64,000 nucleotides of DNA from Hylemonella sp. (GCA_030680575.1 JAUXVI010000049.1:1-64000); one strand, 5' to 3'. Shown: positions 51,660-61,231, numbered from the stretch's first letter. Notes: a model not told the origin generated them from the letters alone. Made by a program: numbers and translations.

Positions 51660-51667
51660 GGTCGGGC

Positions 51668-52687
<1,020 letters not shown>

Positions 52688-52710
52688 TGTCGTTACCGGT
52701 TTGATGTTGT

Positions 52711-53220
52711 TCAGGCTGCCTTGGACAGGTCGCGCGCGCTGCGTTCCAGCACCAGGCTGTCCAGCCGCTCGGGCGGAAGGTTCACCAACAGGTCAAGGCG
52801 GCGGCGAATCGCCAGCAGGGTCTGGCGAAAGGCTTCGAGCCGCTGTGCGTCCGTACCCTGCACTTCGGACGGGTCGGCATAACCCCAGTGCGCGGTGGCC
52901 GGGTGGCCGGGCCAGATTGGGCAGACCTCGCCGGCCGCGTTGTCGCAGACGGTGATGATCAGGTCCATCTGCGGCGCTTCCGGCGTGGCGAACTCGTCCC
53001 AGCTCTTGCTGCGCAGGCCCTCGGTTGAGATGCCGGCACTTTGCAACACCTGCAGGCCCAGCGGGTTGGGCTGCTGGTTGTCGCGCGGACTGCTGCCGGC
53101 CGAGAAGGCCTTGAAGCGGCCCTGACCGATGTGGTTGAGCGTGGCTTCGGCCAGGATGCTGCGGGCCTAGTTGTGCGTGCAGAGGAACAGCACGTTGAGG
53201 GTGGGGGCGGTTGAGGTCAT
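52711..53220 (-). pseudogene. arsC2: Thioredoxin/LMW-PTP-type arsenate reductase with an in-frame amber codon
   Basis: From ATG at 53220 the frame reads MTSTAPTLNVLFLCTHN, then TAG at 53167-53169, then ARSILAEATLNHIG and the remainder in the same frame to 52711 (169 sense codons in all). The family loop is C-T-H-N-S-A-R-S: the missing residue is the Ser of the phosphate-binding CX5R loop, so a single C-to-A change from TCG to TAG explains it. Everything downstream is intact, including VCDNAAGEVCPIWPG. A recent nonsense mutation, or a sequencing error, is likely. A restart downstream would lack the catalytic Cys and be dead. Confidence 0.88.
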
Positions 53221-53249
53221 GTCTGAAATGAACGGTCAGGAAAAAATGA

Positions 53250-53768
53250 TCAGCAGCAGGCCTTGGTGCCGTTGGCCACCTGGCCGGCAGTCGGTGCGCA
53301 GCAACCACTGCTGGCTTTGTCAATTGCTACAGTTTTAGGAGCTTTTGGCGCACAGCAGGCGGGGGCTTGAGCTTGATTGGGTTCGAAATTTTTCTGGCTG
53401 AAGACCGGGATGTTGTCCAGCGTATGGAACTGTTCCCAGGCAATGCCCTGCGGATCGGTCACCCAGTACTTGTCGCTGCGTGCATAACAGCAGGTGGTCT
53501 CGCCTTCGTCGAGCATCGTCATGTCGGCCTGTGCGGCCTGGGCCTTGAGTGCGTTCAGCTCTTCACTCGACTCCACCTGGATGCCCAGGTGATCGAGGCC
53601 GGGCTTGTCACCACGGGTGGAGATGGCGAAGTTGACCGGCGGGTCTTGCAGCATCCACTTGGCGTAGTCGTCTTCGGTACGGGCCGGGGCCTGGTTGAAC
53701 ATGGCGGAGTAGAAGGCGATGTTCTGTGCCAGGTTGTCGACGTGGACATGGACGTGAAAGCGTTTCAT
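53250..53768 (-). CDS. arsI: ArsI/CadI family glyoxalase-fold protein, probable organoarsenical C-As lyase
   Basis: A 172-residue vicinal-oxygen-chelate protein. It starts KRFHVHVHVDNL, has LDHLGIQVESSEEL, and the vicinal cysteine pair of ArsI in TTCCYARSDKYWVTDPQG (about 94-97), which binds trivalent methyl- or phenylarsenicals; iron sits on His and Glu (WEQFH). ArsI breaks the carbon-arsenic bond with O2. The tail of about 50 residues is Cys-rich (CCAP, SGCCAP, KACC), which may buffer As(III). It is the second gene of the operon after arsR. The name CadI is an alternative. Confidence 0.85.
   Translation of the reverse strand: MKRFHVHVHVDNLAQNIAFYSAMFNQAPARTEDDYAKWMLQDPPVNFAISTRGDKPGLDHLGIQVESSEELNALKAQAAQADMTMLDEGETTCCYARSDKYWVTDPQGIAWEQFHTLDNIPVFSQKNFEPNQAQAPACCAPKAPKTVAIDKASSGCCAPTAGQVANGTKACC
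53326..53342. repeat. AT-rich mini-hairpin (imperfect), inside arsI
   Basis: GCTAC-AGTTTTA-GGAGC, read on the minus strand as GCTCCTAAAACTGTAGC, has partly matching arms. It sits in the Cys-rich tail, not in the folded domain. Confidence 0.4.
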
Positions 53769-53800
53769 GGTGGCTCCTAGGTAAGTCAATGAGGGGGTAA

Positions 53801-54154
53801 TCAGCAGGGGGCGCAGACGGTTTTCTTCTTGCGTTTGGGGCTCACCTCGCACGCGGCACCCTGGCAGCAATGCTCGGTCAGGTAACCCAGCAGGGCATCC
53901 ATCTGCCCAAAGTTGGCGCGGTAGACCAAGTAGCGACCGTTGGGCTCGCTGCTCACCAGTCCCGCGTTGGCCAACTCCTTGAGGTGAAAGGACAGCGCAC
54001 TGGGGCTCACGCCGAGCGTCTCGGCCAGCGCGCCGGGTGTCAACCCGTCCAGCCCGGCACCTACCAGCGCGCGGAAGGCGCGCAGACGCTGCGCCTGGGC
54101 CAAGGCGGCCAGTGACTTGATGGCGTCGGATTCGTGGATGGTGGCTGTTTTCAT
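53801..54154 (-). CDS. arsR: ArsR-family arsenic-responsive repressor
   Basis: A 117-residue winged-helix repressor with LAQAQRLRAFRALV, the recognition helix SPSALSFHLKELANAGLV and the wing PNGRYLVYRAN. The classic ELCVC motif is absent. Cysteines fall at 96, 97 and 102 (HCCQGAAC), almost the same positions as C95, C96 and C102 of the Acidithiobacillus ferrooxidans ArsR, so arsenite is probably sensed at the C-terminus. It should repress its own operon. ATG 54154 lies directly at the operator, with no SD; see the promoter entry. Confidence 0.93.
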   Translation of the reverse strand: MKTATIHESDAIKSLAALAQAQRLRAFRALVGAGLDGLTPGALAETLGVSPSALSFHLKELANAGLVSSEPNGRYLVYRANFGQMDALLGYLTEHCCQGAACEVSPKRKKKTVCAPC

Positions 54155-54189
54155 ATTTCAATAATAGTTGAAATATTGAAGTGATGCAA
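54155..54189 (-). promoter_or_regulatory. ars promoter and ArsR operator, possibly leaderless
   Basis: On the minus strand TTGCAT (54184-54189), a 17-base spacer and TATTAT (54161-54166) form a good sigma-70 promoter. The perfect palindrome ATTTCAA-TAATAG-TTGAAAT (54155-54174) covers the -10, with another half-site beyond. Transcription would begin about at the arsR ATG (54154), leaving no leader. Confidence 0.7.
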
Positions 54190-54210
54190 GACAGGTGAGC
54201 AACAGGGGTG

Positions 54211-54228
54211 TTGTCATGTTTCTGTCAT
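54211..54228 (+). promoter_or_regulatory. Pho box of phoX
   Basis: TTGTCAT-GTTT-CTGTCAT: two 7-bp PhoB repeats with the standard 4-base spacing (11-bp period). The -10 would be near 54239-54245, so transcription starts after the first candidate start codons of phoX. Confidence 0.85.
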
Positions 54229-54297
54229 TTTTTTGCCATGAAGACGTCACGGGTCGATTTCACACTGACGCCATTGCAGATCATGCTGGAGCAGAAA

Positions 54298-56214
54298 ATG
54301 GGTCAAGGTTTTGGTGAGAAGTACGACGCAGAAGAAGGCGTCAACAGCAGTGCCAATGTTCACATCGGTGGGGTGGATGCCGCACGGCGCGAGGTTTTCA
54401 AGTGCACGGCCGCGGCCGTTGCCATGCTGGTGGGTTCCCATGCGTTGGGGGCCACCGTATCGCGCGGCAAGCCACTGGGTTTCACCGGGGTGCCGGTGTC
54501 GGCTGGCGATGCGCTCAAGGTACCGCCCGAGTACGAAGCCCAGGTGCTGTACCGCTGGGGTGATGCCGTCGGCATGCGCGCTGGCGCACCGGCATTCAAG
54601 GCCGATGGCTCCAACAGCTGGGAAGAGCAGAGCCTGCAGGCTGGCATGCACCACGACGGCATGGCCTTTTTCCCGATCGACGGCAACCCGCGTCACGGCC
54701 TGCTGGCCATCAACCACGAGTACACCGACGATGGCCTTCTGCACGCTGACGGCATGCAGAACTGGTCTGCCGACAAGGTGCGCAAATCGCAAGCAGCCCA
54801 CGGCGTGAGTGTGATCGAGATCGTCGAGCGCCAGGGGCAGTGGCGTGTCATGCCGGGCTCGCGTTATGCGCGGCGCATCACCGGCAACACGCCGATGGCT
54901 GTCAGTGGTCCGGCACGAGGTCATGCCTTGATGAAGACCGCGGCCGACCCCGCTGGCACCCGCGTGCTGGGTACGCTCAACAACTGTGCTTCGGGGCGCA
55001 CGCCTTGGGGCACTTACCTGACGTGCGAGGAGAACTGGAACGGGTATTTCTCGTCGCAGGAAAAGCCCAATGCCGACGAGAAGCGCTACGGCCTGCGCCA
55101 CAAGGGCTGGGGTTACCGTTGGCACGAATTCGATGAGCGCTTTGATGCAGCCCGTCATCCCCACGAGCCGAATCGTTTTGGCTGGGTGGTGGAAATCGAC
55201 CCGATGGACCCGACGCAGACGCCCATCAAGCGCACCGCGCTGGGCCGCATCAAGCACGAAGGGGCCACCACCACCTTGACGAAGGATGGTCGTGCCGTGG
55301 TCTACATGGGGGACGACGAGCGCTTCGAATACGTCTACAAATTCGTCTCGCGCGACAAGGTGCGCCCCGGCGGATATGCCGCCAACAAGGATCTGCTCGA
55401 CCACGGCACGCTGTATGTGGCGCGCTTCGACGCCCGGGGATATGGCCGCTGGATCCCCCTCATTCATGGTGAAAACGGCCTGAGCGCTGACAAAGGATTT
55501 GCCGACCAGGGCGAGGTGCTGATCAAGACGCGCCAGGCGGCTGACGTGGTGGGTGCCACCAAGATGGATCGTCCCGAGTGGATTGCCGTGCACCCGCAAA
55601 CAGGCGAGGTGTTTGCGACCCTGACCAACAACAACCAGCGCGGCCAGCCCGGGCGTGAGGTCGATGCGGCCAACCCGCGGCCTGACAACATCATGGGTCA
55701 CATCATCCGCTGGCGCGAGGGCAGTGGTGGTGGCGGTGATGCCGCCGTGACCGAATTCCGCTGGATGCATTTCGCCCTGGCCGGCGACCCGAACGCCGAG
55801 AAGCCAGAGCACCGCGGCAACATCCAGGGCGACATCTATGGCAGCCCGGACGGTCTGGCCTTTGATGACAGTGGTCTGCTCTGGATTCAGACCGACATCT
55901 CGACCTCGGTCATGAACAAGGGGCCCTACAAATCGATCGGCAACAACATGATGTTGTGCGCCGACCCGGCCAGTGGCGAGACAAAACGTTTCCTGACAGG
56001 GCCGGCCGGTTGCGAGATCACCGGCATCGCTTTCACACCGGACCGTCGCTCGATGTTCGTCAACGTGCAGCACCCGGGTGAGACTGCCAGCGAACGAAGC
56101 GACCCGAGCAAACCGCAGGCCGTCAGCAACTGGCCGGACGGGCCGGCAGGCGGCCGGCCGCGTTCGGCTACCGTCGTCATCCGCCGCAAGGATGGCGGCA
56201 TCGTCGGCACCTAG
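54298..56214 (+). CDS. phoX: PhoX-family alkaline phosphatase (DUF839), Tat-exported
   Basis: A 638-residue enzyme of the calcium/iron-dependent PhoX family that releases phosphate from organic esters in the periplasm. The N-terminal part has NSSANVHI and the twin-arginine RREVFK (about 36-41), then a hydrophobic stretch, i.e. a Tat signal. The core has GTLNNCASGRTPWGTYLTCEENWNGYF-type residues (Cys and acidic metal ligands), INHEYT and DSGLLWIQTD. ATG 54298 has TGGAG seven bases upstream. Frames starting at 54208 or 54238 lie in or next to the Pho box and would precede the transcription start, so I reject them. It is induced by phosphate limitation through PhoB. Confidence 0.92.
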   Translation: MGQGFGEKYDAEEGVNSSANVHIGGVDAARREVFKCTAAAVAMLVGSHALGATVSRGKPLGFTGVPVSAGDALKVPPEYEAQVLYRWGDAVGMRAGAPAFKADGSNSWEEQSLQAGMHHDGMAFFPIDGNPRHGLLAINHEYTDDGLLHADGMQNWSADKVRKSQAAHGVSVIEIVERQGQWRVMPGSRYARRITGNTPMAVSGPARGHALMKTAADPAGTRVLGTLNNCASGRTPWGTYLTCEENWNGYFSSQEKPNADEKRYGLRHKGWGYRWHEFDERFDAARHPHEPNRFGWVVEIDPMDPTQTPIKRTALGRIKHEGATTTLTKDGRAVVYMGDDERFEYVYKFVSRDKVRPGGYAANKDLLDHGTLYVARFDARGYGRWIPLIHGENGLSADKGFADQGEVLIKTRQAADVVGATKMDRPEWIAVHPQTGEVFATLTNNNQRGQPGREVDAANPRPDNIMGHIIRWREGSGGGGDAAVTEFRWMHFALAGDPNAEKPEHRGNIQGDIYGSPDGLAFDDSGLLWIQTDISTSVMNKGPYKSIGNNMMLCADPASGETKRFLTGPAGCEITGIAFTPDRRSMFVNVQHPGETASERSDPSKPQAVSNWPDGPAGGRPRSATVVIRRKDGGIVGT

Positions 56215-56222
56215 AACTTACT

Positions 56223-56251
56223 GGCCCCGTTTTCTCCGGGGCCTTTTTTTT
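56223..56251 (+). terminator. Terminator of phoX
   Basis: GGCCCCG pairs with CGGGGCC around a 7-base loop, followed by eight T residues. It lies 8 bases after the phoX stop and 28 bases before the next gene, so olsB needs readthrough or a promoter of its own. Confidence 0.92.
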
Positions 56252-56279
56252 AACCGGATAACCATGAAGCAAGGAGTAC

Positions 56280-57131
56280 ATGATGAAAGAACTGCCTAAC
56301 CCGACCTTCCCGCTGTCACCGACGGTGATGCCCAGGGGGTCACTTCACCGACCTGATCAGCAAACCCTTGGTGCTGATGGTCAACCAGTCGCGGCTGCTG
56401 GGCGCGGCGGCATTGAAGTGGCGTGGGCCAAGCACCAGGACGAAGTCCGGGCCGCGCAACGACTGAGGTACCAGATCTTCGCCGGCGAGATGGGCGCGCG
56501 TCTCAATACGGATGTGCCGGGCCATGACATTGATCTGTTCGATGACTACTGTGAGCACCTGATCGTGCGCGATCAGGCCACGCGGGAGGTGATCGGCACC
56601 TACCGTGTGCTGACGCCAGCGCAGGCCAAGCGGGTTGGCAGCACCTACAGTGACCTGGAATTTGATCTGACGCGCCTGCGCATGCTGCGCGAGCGCATGG
56701 TCGAGCTTGGCCGTAGCTGCGTGCACCCGGAGCACCGCCACGGTGGCGTGATCATGGCGCTGTGGGGTGCGCTGGGTGAGTTCATGGTGCGCAACCAGCT
56801 TGACACCATGATCGGCTGCGCGAGCATTCCGATGCTGCACAACGGCGTGCTCAGCGGTGATGTCGCGGCCAGCATCTGGAAGCAGCTCAAGGAGACGCAT
56901 CTGGCGTCGATCGAATACCACGTGCGGCCGCGCCTGCCGCTGCCGGTGGAGGAGCTCAACGGTGATCTGGAGGTGGAACCGCCGGCGCTGATCAAGGGCT
57001 ATCTGCGTCTGGGCACCAAGGTGCTGGGTGCGCCGGCCTGGGACCCGGACTTCAACAGTGCCGACCTGCCCATGCTGATGCGTCTGCAAGATCTGCCGGC
57101 ACGTTATCGCAAGCACTTTCTCGGTGCCTGA
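56280..57131 (+). CDS. GNAT-fold N-acyltransferase, OlsB-like (ornithine-lipid synthesis)
   Basis: A 283-residue protein. After an unstructured first 45 residues it has the acyltransferase core RAAQRLRYQIFAGEMGAR, EVIGTYRVLTP, ELGRSCVHPEHR and GCASIPMLHNG. This is the OlsB/putative-hemolysin (COG3176) group, which transfers 3-hydroxyacyl groups from ACP to ornithine to make lyso-ornithine lipid. AAGGAG precedes ATG 56280. It overlaps the next gene by one base (TGATG). The O-acyltransferase OlsA is not here. A phosphate-free lipid fits the Pho context. Substrate is by family resemblance. Confidence 0.78.
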   Translation: MMKELPNPTFPLSPTVMPRGSLHRPDQQTLGADGQPVAAAGRGGIEVAWAKHQDEVRAAQRLRYQIFAGEMGARLNTDVPGHDIDLFDDYCEHLIVRDQATREVIGTYRVLTPAQAKRVGSTYSDLEFDLTRLRMLRERMVELGRSCVHPEHRHGGVIMALWGALGEFMVRNQLDTMIGCASIPMLHNGVLSGDVAASIWKQLKETHLASIEYHVRPRLPLPVEELNGDLEVEPPALIKGYLRLGTKVLGAPAWDPDFNSADLPMLMRLQDLPARYRKHFLGA

Positions 57132-57997
57132 TGAAAAAGACCTTCGACCCAACGAATCCGTGGCTGGCTGGCATGATGGCCCGGCCTCAGGATGAGGGCG
57201 ACGAGGATCATCCCGGTCAGGGGCGTCTTCGAGCTATCTTCATCTCTGACCTGCACCTGGGTACGCCCGGCTGCCAGGCGAATGAGTTGTTGGCTTTCCT
57301 CAAGGCCCATCCGAGCGACTACCTTTACCTGGTGGGCGACATCGTCGATGGCTGGCAGCTGCGCCGGCGCTGGTACTGGCCGCAGGCGCACAACGACGTG
57401 GTGCAGAAGCTGCTGCGCCGCGCACGCAAGGGGTGCCGCATCATTTACGTGCCGGGCAACCACGATGAATTCGCGCGCGGCTTCATCGGACACCAGTTCG
57501 GTGGCATCGAGGTGGTGGAGGATGCCGTGCATGTGACGACTGACGGGCGTCGGCTCTGGGTGATGCACGGCGACTACTTTGATGGCGTGATCCAGTGCGC
57601 CAAGTGGCTGGCTTATGTGGGTGATAACCTGTACGAGTTCACGCTCAAGCTCAACCGTTATCTGAACCACCTGCGCGCCAAATTTGGGTTGCCGTACTGG
57701 TCGCTGTCGGCCTACCTCAAGCAGAAGGTCAAGAAGGCCTTGAATTACGTCACCAATTTCGAGGTGGCGGTGGCCAACGAAGCCCGGCGTTTGGGGCACC
57801 AGGGTGTGGTGTGCGGCCATATTCACCGCGCCGAGATGCGCGAGATCGACGGCATTCTCTATTGCAATGATGGTGACTGGGTTGAGAGCCGCACTGCCTT
57901 GGTTGAGCATCACGACGGCCGGCTGGAGCTGCTGCACTGGGGCGCCACGCAGGCCGTTTCGGTTCAAACGCAAACAGCAAGGACGGTATCAGCATGA
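57131..57997 (+). CDS. Calcineurin-like metallophosphoesterase, PlcP-like or LpxH-like
   Basis: A 288-residue enzyme with all metallophosphoesterase motifs: DLH at 40-42, GDIVDGW at 69-75, GNHDE at 109-113, HGD at 146-148 and GHIH at 229-232. Such proteins are often named UDP-2,3-diacylglucosamine diphosphatase. In Sinorhizobium, PlcP belongs to this group, degrades phosphatidylcholine in phosphate starvation and is encoded beside the glycosyltransferase Agt. Here the next gene is a GT4 glycosyltransferase, overlapping by four bases, and Pho boxes flank the block, so PlcP is the better guess. The lipid substrate is unproven. Confidence 0.8.
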   Translation: MKKTFDPTNPWLAGMMARPQDEGDEDHPGQGRLRAIFISDLHLGTPGCQANELLAFLKAHPSDYLYLVGDIVDGWQLRRRWYWPQAHNDVVQKLLRRARKGCRIIYVPGNHDEFARGFIGHQFGGIEVVEDAVHVTTDGRRLWVMHGDYFDGVIQCAKWLAYVGDNLYEFTLKLNRYLNHLRAKFGLPYWSLSAYLKQKVKKALNYVTNFEVAVANEARRLGHQGVVCGHIHRAEMREIDGILYCNDGDWVESRTALVEHHDGRLELLHWGATQAVSVQTQTARTVSA

Positions 57998-59085
57998 AGA
58001 TTGCACTGATCACGGATGCCTGGCAGCCCCAGGTCAATGGCGTGGTAACCACGCTGGTGGAGCTGGTCCGGGAGGTCGAGCGCGCCGGCCATGAGGTCGA
58101 GGTGGTTCACCCGGGCCTGTTCCGTACGCGTCCCTGCCCCGGTTACCCGGGCATTGATCTGGTGGTGCGGCCGGCCAAGGCCCTGCATGCGCAGCTCGAT
58201 GCATTGGCACCGCACGCCATTCACATTGCCACCGAAGGGCCGTTGGGCTGGGCGGCGCGCGCCTACTGCCTCAAGCGGGGCTTGGCGTTCACCACGGCTT
58301 TTCACACCAAGTTCCCGGAAATCCTGAACGCCGCGCTGAAGATTCCGCATGCCTGGGGCTACGCCCTGTTTCGCCATTTCCACAAGCCGTCTTCCGGCGT
58401 GATGGTGCCGACACAGGGTGTGCTGCGCATGCTGGGGCAGCGCGGCTTTCGCAATCTGCGTGGCTGGACCCACGGTGTGGATATGGGCTTGTTCCCGTAC
58501 CACGAGGAAGTGCAGTTGCACCCGGCGCTGGGTGTGTTGGCGCGACCGGTTTCGCTGTTTGTCGGCCGTGTGTCCTATGAAAAGAACATCGAGGCTTTCC
58601 TGCAGCTCGACGTGCCGGGTACCAAGATTGTCTGTGGCGTCGGCCCGCTGGAGGCCTCGCTGAAGGCGCGTTATCCCCAGGTGCGCTGGCTCGGCATCCT
58701 GCCGCGTGATGAACTGGCGCGTGTTTATGCTGCGGCTGATCTGTTTGTCATGCCCAGCAAGGCGGAAACCTTTGGCTTGGTGATGTTGGAAGCCATGGCC
58801 AGCGGTACGCCAGTGGCGGCCTACCCGGTGGATGGGCCGCTGGAGGTGCTGGGGCATAGCGAGGGTAAAGTGGCCGGCGGTATTCTGGATGCAGACCTGA
58901 AAAGCGCCTGGTACCGCGCGCTGGCTGTGCCGCGCCATGAGGCGCGGGCGCGGGCGTTGGATTTCAGCTGGGAGCAGTCCAGCCGCATGTTCCTTGACCA
59001 TCTGGTTCCGGCCAGTCAAGATAGAACAGCAGAGGGCTTGGGGCGGGTGTGTGAAACTGTCACATCACTGTCATCAAACGTGTAA
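57994..59085 (+). CDS. GT4 family glycosyltransferase, Agt-like (glycolipid synthesis)
   Basis: A 363-residue retaining glycosyltransferase. The N-terminal loop ITDAWQPQVNGVV with VVTTLVELVREV (acceptor side), the His of TAFHTKFPE, the donor lysine/arginine of FVGRVSYEKNIEAFL and the EX7E motif in MPSKAETFGLVMLEAMASG are all present. Relatives put glucose or glucuronic acid on diacylglycerol. Coupled after the PlcP-like gene (ATGA), it would glycosylate the diacylglycerol that PlcP frees from phospholipid. The last codons contain the Pho box of ppk1. Confidence 0.85.
   Translation: MKIALITDAWQPQVNGVVTTLVELVREVERAGHEVEVVHPGLFRTRPCPGYPGIDLVVRPAKALHAQLDALAPHAIHIATEGPLGWAARAYCLKRGLAFTTAFHTKFPEILNAALKIPHAWGYALFRHFHKPSSGVMVPTQGVLRMLGQRGFRNLRGWTHGVDMGLFPYHEEVQLHPALGVLARPVSLFVGRVSYEKNIEAFLQLDVPGTKIVCGVGPLEASLKARYPQVRWLGILPRDELARVYAAADLFVMPSKAETFGLVMLEAMASGTPVAAYPVDGPLEVLGHSEGKVAGGILDADLKSAWYRALAVPRHEARARALDFSWEQSSRMFLDHLVPASQDRTAEGLGRVCETVTSLSSNV
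59057..59074 (+). promoter_or_regulatory. Pho box of ppk1, inside the 3' end of the glycosyltransferase gene
   Basis: CTGTCAC-ATCA-CTGTCAT matches the PhoB consensus in both repeats. AAGAAT at 59085-59090, eleven bases on, is a plausible -10. The ppk1 ATG is at 59126. Confidence 0.88.
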
Positions 59086-59125
59086 AGAATCTGCCATAGA
59101 AACGTAATAAACCTGACTGGACCCG

Positions 59126-61231
59126 ATGTCGTCTTCCGTGAGTGAATCGAAATTGAGTGCTCTGCCAAAGCAACTTGCCATGTTGGACAGGGACCACAGC
59201 ATCCTGGCTTTCAATCGACGCGTCTTCGATTGGGCTTGCCGCAGCGATGTGCCCTTGCTGGAACGTCTGCGTTACCTGTGCATCGTTTCATCCAATCTGG
59301 ATGAGTTTTTCGAGGTGCGGGCCGAGCCCCATCTGAGCGCCAAGCAGGGGAATGACCAGGAGGGGCCCTATTCGGAAGAGTCGTTTGACCAGCTTTCGGC
59401 TGCCATCCATGAGCTGGTCGACCGCCAGTACGCTCTGTACAACGACGAGCTGATCCCTGCATTTGAAAAGCAGGGCATCAGGATTCTTTCTCACGGCGAA
59501 CGCAATGTGGCCCAGCGCCGCTGGGTCAAACAGTATTTCGAGAGCGATGTCCGACCACTGCTGATCCCGGTCGGGCTGGATCCCTCACACCCGTTTCCTC
59601 AGGTGGCCAACAAGTCGCTCAATTTCATCGTCCGTCTTGTCGGACATGACGCCTTCGGCCGCGAGAACGATGTGGCCATTGTCAAGGTGCCGCGTGTGCT
59701 GCCACGCGTCATCCGCCTGCCGGACAAGTTGTGCGGCAAGCGCACGCTGTTCATCTCGCTGTCCAGCGTGATCCGCGCGCATCTGGCCGAGTTGTTCCCG
59801 GGGCGGGAAGTCAGCCAGTTTTCCCAGTTCCGTGTGACGCGCCATTCCGATCTGGCCGTGGACGAAGAAGACGTCAAGAACCTGCGTACCGCCTTGCGCC
59901 AAGGGCTGCAGCACCGGCATTACGGTCAGGCGGTTCGGCTGGAGGTTTCTGCCAGTTGCTCCGACTACCTGGCCAGTTTTCTGCTCAAGCAGTTCGGCTT
60001 GCCAGAGGGCGCGCTCTTTCGCGTTCAGGGCCCCGTCAATCTGGTGCGTTTGAACCAGTTGGTGGACCTGGTTGATGAGCCCCATCTGCGTTTCCCCTCG
60101 TACAAGGCGTCGTACCCTCAACAGCTGGGGCGCGATCAGCCGATCTTCGATCAACTCAAGCGGGGTGATGTGCTCATTCATCAGCCGTACGAGAGTTTCG
60201 AGGGCGTGCTGGCCTTTCTGCGCGAGGCGGTCGATGACCCGCAGGTCATGGCCATCAAGCAGACCATCTACCGCACGGGGGCGAGTTCCGAGCTGATGGA
60301 GTTGTTGCGTGAGGCCGTGCGGCGCGGCAAGGAGGTCACCGTCGTGCTGGAGCTCAAGGCCCGTTTCGACGAGGAAGTCAATATTAACTGGGCCGAGAAG
60401 CTTGAGTCCATTGGTGTGCAGGTTGTGTACGGGGTCGTGGGGCTCAAGACCCATGCCAAGATGATGCTGGTCACGCGGCGCGAAGGTAAACACTACAAAC
60501 GTTATGCGCATTTGTCCACGGGCAACTACAACCCGGTGACGGCCCGCTTCTACACGGACATCAGCCACCTGACCGCCGATACCGCGCTGACTTCGGACAT
60601 TGAGCATGTCTTCATTCATCTGGCAGGCCAAAGCCGGCTGCCCCGCATGAACCGCTTGTGGATGGCGCCGCTCCAGTTGCACCGCAAGCTGCTGGAAAAA
60701 ATCGAGAGTCTGGGGGCTGCTGCCGCTGCGGGTCAACCGGCCCGTATTGTGGCCAAGATGAACGCCTTGACGGACGAGGCGTTGATCAGGGCCTTGATTG
60801 CTGCCGGTAAGAGTGGCGTCAAGATTGATCTCATTGTTCGTGGTGCGTGCATGTTGCCGGCGCAAGTGCCTGGTGAAACCGACAACATCCGGGTCCGTTC
60901 GATCATCGGACGTTTTCTGGAGCATGCGCGTGTCTTCTACTTTGCACAAGGGGAGACCGAGGAGCTGTACCTGTCGAGTGCCGACTGGATGAACCGCAAC
61001 ATGCTGCGTCGGGTCGAACTGGCTTGGCCGGTCGTGGATCCGGTGCTGCGTCAGCGTATCGTCGATGAATGCCTGGTGGCCGGGCTGCACGACAGCCAAG
61101 ACGCGTGGGATCTGCAGCCTGACGGTCGCTATGAACGCGCGCACCCGTCCTCCGGGGGCAGGCCGGCCATAAGTGCCCAAAACGCCTTGATGGCGCGCTA
61201 TGCCGCGCGCGAGGCTCGCGGAAAGTCTTGA
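59126..61231 (+). CDS. ppk1: Polyphosphate kinase 1
   Basis: A 701-residue enzyme that builds polyphosphate from ATP. The N-terminal domain has LDRDHSILAFNRRVFDWA and LRYLCIVSSNLDEFFEVR; the catalytic C-terminal half has the phosphohistidine in VVGLKTHAKMMLV, HLSTGNYNP and RGACMLPAQVPGETDNIRVRSIIGRFLEHAR. Length matches E. coli PPK (688). The Pho box upstream implies induction in phosphate starvation, as in other proteobacteria. It overlaps the sixA frame. Confidence 0.97.
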   Translation: MSSSVSESKLSALPKQLAMLDRDHSILAFNRRVFDWACRSDVPLLERLRYLCIVSSNLDEFFEVRAEPHLSAKQGNDQEGPYSEESFDQLSAAIHELVDRQYALYNDELIPAFEKQGIRILSHGERNVAQRRWVKQYFESDVRPLLIPVGLDPSHPFPQVANKSLNFIVRLVGHDAFGRENDVAIVKVPRVLPRVIRLPDKLCGKRTLFISLSSVIRAHLAELFPGREVSQFSQFRVTRHSDLAVDEEDVKNLRTALRQGLQHRHYGQAVRLEVSASCSDYLASFLLKQFGLPEGALFRVQGPVNLVRLNQLVDLVDEPHLRFPSYKASYPQQLGRDQPIFDQLKRGDVLIHQPYESFEGVLAFLREAVDDPQVMAIKQTIYRTGASSELMELLREAVRRGKEVTVVLELKARFDEEVNINWAEKLESIGVQVVYGVVGLKTHAKMMLVTRREGKHYKRYAHLSTGNYNPVTARFYTDISHLTADTALTSDIEHVFIHLAGQSRLPRMNRLWMAPLQLHRKLLEKIESLGAAAAAGQPARIVAKMNALTDEALIRALIAAGKSGVKIDLIVRGACMLPAQVPGETDNIRVRSIIGRFLEHARVFYFAQGETEELYLSSADWMNRNMLRRVELAWPVVDPVLRQRIVDECLVAGLHDSQDAWDLQPDGRYERAHPSSGGRPAISAQNALMARYAAREARGKS

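Noticed and set aside
53167-53169. TAG read as an amino acid (pyrrolysine or suppressor) in arsC2
   Set aside because: The family has Ser here and no supporting machinery is visible; a nonsense mutation or read error is simpler.
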